This document shows positions 1 to 9,853 of a stretch of DNA of 64,000 nt, one piece after another. This stretch comes from Paramacrobiotus metropolitanus (taxonomy: Eukaryota > Tardigrada > Eutardigrada > Parachela > Macrobiotidae). Each line of letters opens with the position of its first letter. Position 1 is the first letter of the stretch. Under the pieces are notes generated by a model. It had not been told where the DNA came from. It did no database searches and saw only the letters and a program-made list of their open reading frames with translations. A program made the position numbers and the translations under genes. Where the stretch lies: the NCBI RefSeq assembly GCF_019649055.1, contig NW_026570251.1:930001-994000 (forward strand), read 5' to 3'.

Positions 1-980
1 GAAGTCAGTATTACATACTTTGTACGCACATCGCTTGCAACACAATATTACGTACGACTTAATATCTGCATTAACGTTTTATAGCCGTTGAAACGCAAAC
101 AATCAATATTAGTTGCTATGCCAACTATGTTACAAAATATGCCAAGTGCTAAAAAATATACGTGTACCAGCAAGAATGTATTGGGGTGCGCTAACATTTC
201 GGCATGTCATACACGGAATACTGTATATCTGTACAGGTGTGACCGGCAAAAAGTGCCTCGACAAAATTGTTCCCCACAATCCACATATTTTTTGCCGTTT
301 CCCAAAACGGTACCCTCTCGTCGGAATCCAGAATGGTGACAACGGAAACTGCGCATACAGGGGAAAGCTCATTTTCCGATGAATCGCGACCTTCCGTAAA
401 CTACTCGTAGCGTTACGACCGCGTTATCAATCTGGAATAATATTCTAACATCTGACAGAAACGAAAACATTTTTATTTAATAAATACAAATGTTTCCGTT
501 CCGGTCAGGTGTCAGATGCGTGACACTATATTAAGATAATCTTGAAAATACGTGACTCTTTGTTGCTGGGTTATTGCTGGTCAAACCACAGCTTGAATCC
601 TAACATACCGTGCGGCAAACTCGGGTAAGTCAAAATATCCGGATGGAGATACTTCGTAGTAATAAAAAGAAAAAAACTGGCTAATAAAATTCTTTCTCTG
701 GTCACTGAATTGATGTACGGTTTTCCTGGTTCTACTGAAGTACTCCAGATCTGGAACATCAACTTAACAAATTTATTATTTAATGCTTTTCTATAAAGGA
801 CAAAATAATTAAAATTGCTCTAGCAGCAGCAGCAGCAATAACGCTAATTCTCTTATGCTTCGATCATAAAGCGCTCGAAAAAGGCGACGATCGTTATGGA
901 CTTCGTTATTGGGCAGCCGGTATTTAAAGTACTAGCGCATAATAAAATCCATGGCAGGAAACCAAGCCGACTCTTCACAG
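1..980. other. Left-edge spacer, no supported gene
   Basis: No coding exon can be supported here. Reading frames are short and show no protein-like composition. A short CAG run (AGCAGCAGCAGCAGCAATAA) lies near 823-840. A short segment near 105-140 (TAGTTGCTATGCCAACTATG) recurs in altered form near 8763 and 16457, roughly 8 kb apart. It is used in the findings as a hint of cassette duplication. Confidence 0.5.
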
Positions 981-981
981 T

Positions 982-1190
982 TTAAAAAATGCAGTAAAGG
1001 TGGGAATAGCTAATGCTGTGCGCGAAGCCAGTAAGACTACTCTGTGGTCTATAGTCAAAAGTTAATATGAGATTCTGGGTGTGAATTGCCAAATGGTGGA
1101 GTGAGCCGAGGTGCCGGTGGAAATACTCTGTGGCTACCCAATCCCAATAAATAAATGAGTCTCCAGGTAGGTCACTGTAAGAGTCATCAT
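982..1190 (-). CDS. Possible CUB-like exon fragment
   Basis: On the minus strand a frame runs from an acceptor-like CTCTTACAG near 1170-1180 down to a TAA near 982. The peptide has an aromatic and acidic first half, then an alternating hydrophobic strand (NLILTFDYRP) and a Gly-Phe followed by SISYSHL. This resembles the last strands of a CUB domain, where a strand with LxLxF is followed by GFxxxY. Nothing else of the gene was found: no signal exon and no neighbouring Cys-rich exon. It lies head to head with the F-box relic. It may be a relic or a chance frame. Confidence 0.22.
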
Positions 1191-1269
1191 CGCCGGAGTG
1201 ACAAAGCGTTTTTCCGGCATGCGGGAATATTACCTCGTATCCACAGTAAACCGGTCTGATTATGACTAC

Positions 1270-2000
1270 TCCGGCCAAGCTGCCCGTGCTACGAAATGCA
1301 TCATTCTCTCAGCCTGAACAGCGCCTGGGAAGGGTCCATGGTGCAGGTGGCGCTGCGGGCAGCCGCCGATCAACCGATCGTCTTCCGGCCGTGCACTCTC
1401 ACCAAGGAGGAGAAGTACTACGGACTGCTCTGTATGGTCCGCCTCCAAGACGACGAATCCATCGCAATCATCTAGTGGCGACCCTACCGCTGGATGACAG
1501 TGAATGCTTCGCGGGTTGCCGCAGCGGGTTTCTGTTCCGGCGCTATGAAGTCGCCGTTCCCCTGGGACAAGTGTTAACCACCGTGGATTTCCTGGCAATT
1601 TATGTTAACCAGGTGTGCCAGCTGAAACTGAAGCCTGGCCGTGGAGTGCTCTGTGACGCCAGCTGCCCAGTGACCCATGACCAGGGGGTGGACGATATGG
1701 TGTTCACGTGTGCGGGACGGCATCAGAAGACGCAGGGGGGTCGGCATACCTGCGCTATCCGGTGCCGCGTGTTTGCGCGACTGACGGACGAACACACCGT
1801 CATTTTTGTTCGTGCCGAGATGCATGGGAATGAAAAGGGGCATAGTTTGTTCTGGACCGCCGATTTCTTGCAATGCGCACTGCGGGATTACGTGAAAGAG
1901 GACTTGGTGGAACAGCGTTTTCGGCTGTTGTTCCCTCGTGGTACAGTATGGTGGGTGCGAACTTTCCCTTTAAAATGTACATATCACATTGTAGTCCGCG
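1270..2000 (+). pseudogene. Truncated F-box-family pseudogene (first-exon relic)
   Basis: This is a partial copy of the first exon of the F-box-like gene at 9854. Similarity starts near 1290 (matching 10058) and runs through the exon end and past its splice site into the first intron, so it arose by DNA duplication and not by retrotransposition. Three lesions are visible. A 13-base deletion near 1453-1465 relative to 10208-10230 shifts the frame. The N-terminal coding part present at 9854-10040 is not found. The donor GTGAGT at 10731 appears here as GTGGGT. None of the later exons is recognisable downstream. The frame after the deletion is open from about 1470 to 1950 and keeps motifs such as VDFLAIYVNQVCQLKLKPG and GVLCDASCPVTHDQGVDDM, so decay seems recent. 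Confidence 0.8.
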
Positions 2001-2014
2001 ACTATTCAATATAA

Positions 2015-2500
2015 CAATTCTATTGAATATATTCATATGACTATTCAAAAGTTACTAATATATTCTTATGCAACTCCATACGCATAGAAGAACCTGTGAA
2101 ACCCTGCTTTGGCGTTAAAAATCCGGTTCGTGGAGTTAACTCAGTGGACTTTAATGTGCGAACATGTTAACACGGATGCATCGTAGTTACATCTTGCGTA
2201 GAATCTGATGATGTACACTTAATATAACTTAGTATATTTTTCTTTTTTTCCTCTAGACAGTCTTTGTCTAGAGTCCTTTTGAATTTCCTGTGTTGTCATT
2301 TTGTTTTTGCGGATATTTTTGTGTGGTAAACTGAGCCCTGCCATTCTGGTTAACGCCAGATTGGCAGGGACAAGTCCTGAGCGCTTTCACGGTCGGGTTC
2401 TGCCAGCATCCGCCACTGGAGGCTCTCTAGCACCCGTGTAACATCTCACTTCGCCATACTCATCTGGTGGATCTGATTCGCTTTGTTCATCCGTCTCTCA
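2015..2500 (+). other. Spacer before the three-copy repeat
   Basis: No coding exon is supported. The sequence becomes T-rich near 2230-2300 and then GC-richer and non-repetitive up to 2500. An 11-base inverted repeat-like string (TGTCTAGA/TCTAGAGTC) occurs near 2255-2272 but is too short to interpret. Confidence 0.4.
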
Positions 2501-2552
2501 TATCATGGAGTTGAATCGGTTCCTGAATTCATCCCGCGGAGAAGACTTCGTC

Positions 2553-3200
2553 GGCCCTGTTGGCGGGAAGCTCGGTGTTTCTGAACGTTGTGCTCGATGT
2601 GATCTGGGGCGAGTATTAACCCAAGGCGCTTCGGCGCATTTTCGCCATTCAACCAGTGACCTAGTTGGTGCAGCGTTCGGGGATTCTGCTGTTTTTGCTT
2701 TTGGGAACGGTGAGGTTGGAAACCGTGGATGTGCGCTCGGGAGCCGCGCTGACTCGAGACCTGCCGTCGCTTGCATACGTCATTTTCGCATTCCGGATTC
2801 ATGCGGCCCTGAGGGTGGGGAGCCTGGAGTTTCTGGATGTTGTGCTCGATGTGATCTGGGGCGAGTATTAACCCAAAGCGCTTCGGCGCGTTTTCGCCGT
2901 TCAACCAGTGACCTAGTTGGTGCAGCGTTCGGGGGCTCTGTGTTTTCTGTTTTCGGGGACGCATGGATGTTCATTCTGGAAGCTGTCGTTTCGCTCACAT
3001 TGGACCGTGGAGTGGATCTCCCGAACCCTCTGGATGGGTGGATGGGACGTGGAGGTGTAAATTCGGAGTCTCTGTGTGTCATGCCCGATGGGATCTGGGG
3101 CGAGTATTACTTACCCCAAAGCGCTTCGGCGCGTTTTCGCCATTCAACCAGTGATCTAGTTGGTGTGGCGTGTGGAGATTCTGAGTTTTATGCTGATATT
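2553..3200 (+). repeat. Three-copy tandem repeat, ~240-250 bp period
   Basis: A core of about 90 bases recurs three times with starts near 2591, 2843 and 3082, giving periods of 252 and 239. The core contains GATCTGGGGCGAGTATTA, then a GC-rich GCGCTTCGGCGC hairpin-like stretch, then TTCAACCAGTGA and CTAGTTGGTG. Segments between cores diverge strongly. The + frame 2505-3221 stays open through all three copies, and long minus frames also stay open, so the openness reflects composition rather than a demonstrated protein. No known domain is visible. It could be a diverged minisatellite, part of a mobile element, or a repeat-containing non-coding transcript. Confidence 0.75.
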
Positions 3201-3229
3201 GTTTTGTCTGACTGTCTTTAATGTTCGGT

Positions 3230-5660
3230 AGATTTACGAATGTTACACGTTGTCTTTATCATGCTATCATCGTACTTCACTGTACTTGTACTGTTGCTGA
3301 AATTCAGGATTGACAACAATTGTAAGTATCTGATGATATGTACTGCACTGTGAGGAGGAGTGGCCTCTCCGTTCACCCGCGCACAGGCGGCTGCTAGGTT
3401 GTTTTGCTGTTTTTGCCGTGTTTTCTCCATCTACCAGATTCTAAATCTGGTAGATTCTTCAGTTGCTAGATTTCGTCGTCTGAGCTGGATGCTTTTTCCT
3501 TTTTGCCCCGCAGCAGGGTGTGGCCGTTGATGTGATGTATTTGAGAGAGATAAAGTGTGCAGTGTGTTGGCGTTCAGTTTCCGTTTCAGTTCGCGCACAG
3601 GGGTGAACTGGCCGTTCATCCCCTGTGAGAGCACTATCATCTATGCAAGATCTATCGTTGTTACTACGATACATCCTGTATCAAGTCCTGTACAGTCAGG
3701 TTACAATTATTCTTTACAGTAGCTAGACACTCATCTGTACGTAGGGTTGTCGTCACACATTTTCACAATCACGCCGTCTTCCTGCCACAAGCACATCACG
3801 CCGAAAAGTTGCGGCCGTGATAAAAAAAATTGGATGAGTGATGGGACAGTGATGTGATGGGATGAATTTGTTTTGGTAAAAATAAAATGCCAAAGTATGG
3901 GAGAAATGCGAGAAGTTGAACAGTCGTTGACAAAATGTCATATACTTTGAGTGACTTGGTTCACCTCTGATTGGTTTGCAAAAACTTGTAACAGTTTGAT
4001 ACTGATGACATTGAGATTTGGCGCTATTTCATTTTGTAAAATTATTTACGAAAACGGGCGGAGATCGGGATGCTGAAGTGACCATGGTGGAAGAGATGTT
4101 AAAATTTAGTATTCGACGCAATTCGTCTACGGCTTTTTACAGAGTACAGTACCTAGGGTACTTCTCGAGAACTACTGCGGAACTGTGAGAACCATCAGAT
4201 TCCGTTGCGTGCAATTTTTTGGGTTGGACTTTTGTTAACTTGTTGTAGTTTACTACAGATAGTTAGGTCGGTCAATTAACTGCCTTCATTGGCTTCTTTG
4301 CCGTAAACAGCGAGGATAAAAATTTTAAATTCATTTGCGAAAAATTGTCAGAAATTGAATAACAAATTAATAATCTATCCCACCAATCACATCGCTTCAT
4401 GTTCACATTCCCATCACATCCCACCTCCGAAACCTTGGTGGGATGACAGCCCTAAATTTGTACGGGGATGGTACGGACAGACATTCACGTAGACAAGCTA
4501 GACAACTAGCGCAGCAGGTGCGCAGTTTGTTTTTGCTGTTGTGCATGCACAAAACTAAAGGTTTTCCGCTTTTACTTAAACCAAATTATGAAAGTAACAT
4601 GTAATATTTTTAACATGAAAGTTATTATAGTCCTGCAAGTAATCGTGTTCGTGAAATTTGACTGACTCATTATTACATATGTTAAGTAGCTGTTATTGGG
4701 AAAGGAAACTTTCTGGGAGTATTCGTAAACAACAACAACAACAACAACTGCATGCTTTAGTCTAATGAAAACGAACTTCTTAATTGTACGTAGGTCTTCA
4801 ACGCAACAGTGCCAAGAAGGCCGCTTCAGCGCACACTGAATCAAAGTTTAAACCCCGCCGTTGTTTTTATCCAGCATGCTAATAACACCAAAATAATGTG
4901 AAAATGTTGGGAAGAAGTGCTGAATAACGTAGCTCAGCTCTACGGATACTGTGATACTGCGTGCACTGCGCACCTACATGTATGTAATACTAGGAAAGTG
5001 CACTCGCTTTCGGCGGGCACTGTATAACCGAAGCGTAGGAGTAAATTAATAAATATTTTTTATCTACTTGGTATCAAAAATTTGTAAATTGAATGTTACG
5101 ATTTTAAAGTATATACTATGTACCGTGTCTGTAGAGTACAACCATGAGACCGGTGAGGTCTTCCAGGCAGATCAATATTCCGGTGTTCTCGGAATATGGC
5201 AAAAGTTTTGAGTTGGATATTTTTGCCGGTCATATTGAGAAACATTGTGCAAAACTAAAGCCTACTTGGAGGGACATGTACTCGTATTTACGGTCTCAGT
5301 TACGATGAACGTCCTTCTGGGGCGGCGGATGCATGGTCTAACCGGCCGGCTATAGACGTGTGTCTGGACAATATTTAATGCAAATTCCAAATTTCTTTCT
5401 TTTCTTCAATTTTCAATTTCTTGTTTGTTTTGCTCGATCGCCATTCGAATAGATGGCGGTTACTTTTCCGGCGAAATACCAAAATATTTTCCAGATGAAG
5501 TGGCTGTAAGATGCGATTTTAGGATTATTTGCACGTTAAACTGCTGCGGCCCTCCATGAAATTGCACTACCTACGGTCAGATCAGGATGCAGCTTGGGCA
5601 TGCCGGCAGTGCGCTAGTCAAACCAAGCAGCTATGAGTATATGACTATTTCCGGACTTCC
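3230..5660. other. 2.4-kb spacer, no supported gene
   Basis: No exon is supported. A perfect hairpin lies at about 3432-3454, with 10-base arms CTACCAGATT/AATCTGGTAG and a 3-base loop. An AAC microsatellite (AACAACAACAACAACAAC) lies near 4730-4748. The rest is AT-rich unique-looking sequence. Confidence 0.5.
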
Positions 5661-6014
5661 AGACTTTGTGTTTCAGTTTCGTGGAGCGGTTACATTATTC
5701 AGAAGGTAATGATTTTAAGCAGCAAATAGTGCAAAGGCAAGAGAGTACCGTCGTATCGGTTACCGAAAAACCACTTTACGGTAGACACAAGCCTCGAGTA
5801 CAAATGGACACTGCGCCTTTTGCCCTTTTAAGTAGGGTGGCGGTGACCGATGGACAAACACAATGCAAACTGCAAAGTATGTGTTGTGCTAAGATAGGAA
5901 TACAGAAATTAATGCTTACCTTGAATTATCAAAGAGATAAATATTTCATTCTTCTAAACGCCAGTAGGCAGCACAGAATTTTGATACGGCTACCGCGCCT
6001 CTGGACACCTTATA

Positions 6015-6460
6015 TAGAGAGATGGTGACCAGCAGACACCGCATTTTACACGCGGCCCTAGCATATACGGCCAGCCAGCATTTCTGGTTTTTGATAGTAT
6101 TGGGCCCGTGCATGTGTCCGTTTCACAGTATGTGGTGACCGTAAAAAATATGCATTGGATGGCGGTAGGTGACCGTCTATGTATGCAGTTTAATAGTAGG
6201 AATACCGCGCATATGTTCATCAGATGGCGGTGACCGACAGACACCACCGTTTGCACTCGCCTTGAGTATATACGGCCAGCGCGCCTACGTGCATTTGACA
6301 GCGCAAAGACCGCGCATATGTGCATTAGATGACGGTGACCGACAGACACCACCGTTTGCACTCGCCTTGAGTATATACGGCCAGCGCGCATACGTGCATT
6401 TCACAGTAAATACGCCGCGCACACGTGCAATAGATGGCGGTGACCGACAGACACCACATT
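6015..6460 (+). repeat. 105-bp tandem satellite, about 4 units
   Basis: The landmark GGTGACCGACAGACACCAC recurs at 6229, 6334 and 6439, a strict 105-base period. Two more diverged units lie to the left, near 6020 and 6158. Each unit also carries GTATATACGGCCAGCGCGC and a CGCGCATATGTGCA-type segment. A faint extra unit is visible near 5838. The array lies just downstream of the 3' end of the minus-strand Ig gene. Both strands have open frames through it, which is expected for 105 = 35 codons and does not argue for coding. Confidence 0.88.
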
Positions 6461-6704
6461 TTTCATGAACGCTGAACATAGAGGACCTTCGCTACGCTTC
6501 GGTCGAAAAAGGCATGCAGAACCGCAGTGGATTGCTTTAGCAATCTGCAAGCGGTATGCGTTCCCGTACTATGCGCCAATGAACAACAGAATTTATGCTG
6601 ATCTAGAGAACATACTACATAGTAATTCAAAGCACAAGGCGCTGCCTCAAGGCTCATACTGCATGTAAAATTTCGAGGTTGTGTATTAATGCATTTAAGA
6701 CCTT

Positions 6705-8189
6705 TTACCCAACGTTCAGATAGAACTCCTGCACAAACCATTCGTCAAAGAGATCATCGACACGGAACCAGCACTGGTAGCGTCCGGCATCGCGGCGGCT
6801 GACTTTTGTGATTCGAAGTTCCAGGCCGCACTCACAACCATCGGCAAACACCGAGTACCACGTGTCTGCTCCGTCTCGCGACTGCACGCCGTTGCGAAAT
6901 AGCCCATGCTTGGACGCAAAGATCAAGTAATCCTCGCTGCGAAACAGAAACCGCTCACCAAAAGGACTCGGCACGGCGTCGAATTTCACATGGCAACGCA
7001 GCTTTACTTCGTCACCAACGGTGACGGTCATATTGGACATGGGAGGATCAAACAGTACCTCCCGCGTCATATGGGGACTAACACGGTACCTCCGAGAGGT
7101 TATCAGTTGACTGCCGTTGTACTGCAAACACTCATAGATGCCACTATGCATCTGCGAGAAGTTGAACAGCGTGATGGTGTAGATGCGGCCGCCGGAAGTC
7201 ATCGGGGTGTAGGCTACCGGTGTGTACATTGGGATCGGTTCACCACACTTGGGGCGCGGGCGTAGACAGAGATTCCACGCCGCATTCCGACCTTCTTCCA
7301 AGTTGCTTGTGTTGGTTAGCTGCAGTATGCTGTTGAACTTGTACGGCGTGTAACGCTCCGTGGCTTGGTTGTCATTCCCGACGGGGCAGCGCAGCTCGAC
7401 GGTGGTCCACAATGGAGCCCGGATGATGATGTCGTCAGGACTGGGTTCGTGGCTGGTGGTCAGATTAAAAAGTTGGTTCAACGATATAGGCTCAGAGTTA
7501 TTCCCCTGGGAAGCGACATCGAGCTGGTGCAGAACTAAAACGCAAAGTTCAAGGCCTTAGTGAAAAGAGCCGAAAACGGCGCAGTGCGTGAACTGGCGCA
7601 TGCCGCATTTTGCCATTTTATTAATGACCCACGGCCTCTGGTATGATCGTTTCAGTTGGGTAGTGAATACAAGTTAACTTTAGGTAGAAAATTTAGTGAA
7701 ATTTGGCTGATAAGATTTACGTAAGGCATACTTAAGTTGAGGGATATGTTCACTTCACAACTGCAGCAAAAACAGACACAAAATTGAGTAAGATAAAATA
7801 GTGTTTGTTTGGTTTCGTGGCCGGTTCCCGACCAAAGTGTCCAACCGAAACATCTACCGAAGTAGAAAAGTGCTCGAATATACTTAATTGTATGCGGAAC
7901 GTAATGTCCACCTAAATTTTGCATACCAATTAAATATATTATAATTATGTAAGTACTTCCCAAGTCGGTATGTTATGAAAAATCCTCATGATATATTAAT
8001 ACTGGCATGTAATGCTAAATTATGAAATTTTAAAATACATCATCGTTCCAGCCTTCCAGATGTGCATATTCGCTACACAGTACACAGTAAAGTTGACCTA
8101 CTTGATACGCGATTAAGTCCTCTGTTAACCGGGCAGGTTTTGCTTAAGCAAAAGCAGCAAAAAGCTAATAACGAGTAGATTTGGCTCAT
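6705..8189 (-). CDS. Secreted protein with two Ig-like domains (left copy)
   Basis: Two exons are proposed: exon 1 is 8189-8102 and exon 2 is 7534-6705, joined in phase 1, giving about 305 residues. Exon 1 encodes a short signal peptide (MSQIYSLLAFCCFCL) and was found because it matches the first exon of the paralogue at 16194. Both exons are 88 bases, with mostly silent codon differences, and both end TCA-A before a donor. Exon 2 has two Ig-like domains. The first has a VELRCP strand and a SGIYECLQ strand; the second has VKLRCHV and DAGRYQCWF. These are the usual B-strand Cys and DxGxYxC signatures. Several N-glycosylation sites are present. There is no transmembrane helix, so it is probably secreted. 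The stop is a TAA where the paralogue has CAA, so this copy is six residues shorter. Splice sites are inferred without transcripts. Confidence 0.85.
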
Positions 8190-9830
8190 GCTACTCTGTA
8201 CCGGTAGGCTGTGGCAAAATTTCGCTTAAAACTTTTTTCACCGTATTTAATAAAATTATTTCCAGTGAAATCACGCTGATTTTGCGCGAAGTGTTCGATT
8301 ATTATTATAAGGGAGAGAATCAAGCACCTGAGAGCAATCCCTGTACTTTCCTGCCTTTTACCCGACTGGAGATTGATACTGTGGTCGTGCACGGCTTTCA
8401 CGCATCGCGCCGGATTTATCTTTGCCAGGAGGCACGAAATCGAACCGCTAACGCAATAATTTGCCCGAGTCGAATTACAAGTAGCATCAGCTGCTACCAT
8501 CAAATTAGCATAACTGGGTCGGTATAAACAGTGAATACGTGTACACACGTGTCGCGTCCTACACACTTATGTGGAATAGCCCATTCAGACAAATTTTTAC
8601 TACTTTGTATTTATTAACATATTTAGTTATTTGCTTTCGCTGCAATTTTGCTGTACCATGTCACCCCTCACATTATAAAAAATTTTTAGCGGAGTTCTTA
8701 GTTTTTAGACTTACTTAATTTCTGCAGCAATTTGACAGTAGTCTACTAGTCGCAACGTACATCAGTTGCTATGCCAAAGATGCTTGCAAACAGTCAGCAT
8801 GTCTTGTACGTAACAGGCGGTGATCGTTGAGCTCAGTTTGGTAAAGAAAAACGTGCGCAGTAAATTTCGCCCTCGAAGTTTTATTCTGCATTCGAAAATG
8901 CTATCTGGGCTTCCACCGGGATGGTTTTGCCAGAGCGTGAACTCGATGCTGCCGGAGTGTAAGGTCGTAGCCAGATGGTTTTCAGGACATGCAGGTTTGT
9001 CGGGCAACACGTGCCCCGACAAAATGCCAACACTTTCCGTTGCGTGAGTCGTGCCCCTTTCTGCTTTTTGTTAATTCTTTCCTGGAATGATCCGGTGACT
9101 GTGACCTTACTCCTGCTTTACAGCGAAAGGGTGGTTGTTGTACAGATAAAACAAAACTGGGAGAAACACCAAGAAGTAGCGGCCACACCCATATGCAAAG
9201 GGTTACGAGAGAGGGAATCTCAGAAATTTTTCTGGCGTCTACATGTATGTCCCTCCGTTTGCGCTTGTATGTATTTTCAAGTCATTACTGCAGTTTCAAG
9301 GGTCTAAAAGCACTTAACACGACAACAATAATATTGGGATTATAATTAACTGCGTGTTTTGTTACAGGATTTGATTACGTGACTGGCTTATGCTAATAAA
9401 CTGAGTAATCAGAACGATGTTAAATGAGCTAACAAAAACCACTTACAAAGTTGTATAAATGCGTACAAAAGACAAATTGTGTCAATTCTTCTACAAAATT
9501 TACCAAGTTCTTCTTCTGTACAAAGTTTATAGTTAATTATTAAATTATACCGGAACAACATTGACGACAGGCATCAGCAATTAGTCCGAGGTAGTAAAGG
9601 AAACACCTTAAAGGTGGCATGTAGCGAAGACTATAGCAATGTGCTCGCTTACCAAGAAACTGGTTAAATTGGCATTTCTAATTTCTTCATGCACACCAGA
9701 GAGAATTAAAACAAACTGACATTTCCAAACTTTTTTTACGAAGTTTATTGCCATTAATTTTGTGAAGGTGTCCAGTAATTTCGCTTCTATTTTGTTGGTT
9801 TTTGCCTTTCTGGACGCATTTTCGCCTTTT
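8190..9830. other. Spacer between Ig gene and F-box gene
   Basis: No coding exon is supported. The segment must hold the divergent promoters of the minus-strand Ig gene and the plus-strand F-box gene, but no clear TATA box can be pointed to. Small frames near 8282-8527 and 8820-9307 lack protein-like patterns. The motif CAGTTGCTATGCCAAAGATG near 8764 resembles sequences at 107 and 16457. Confidence 0.45.
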
Positions 9831-9853
9831 CAGACTTGCACGACTGTCTAACG

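Noticed and set aside
1262-2014. 250-codon plus-strand ORF as a complete gene
   Set aside because: Its first ~65 codons are in the wrong frame relative to the F-box paralogue; the ORF exists because a 13-base deletion joins two frames.
2505-3221. 238-codon ORF over the three-copy repeat as a protein gene
   Set aside because: No domain, Kozak context or splice structure supports it, and equally long frames run on the minus strand.
6169-6468. ORFs in the 105-bp array (both strands)
   Set aside because: A period divisible by three keeps frames open by itself.
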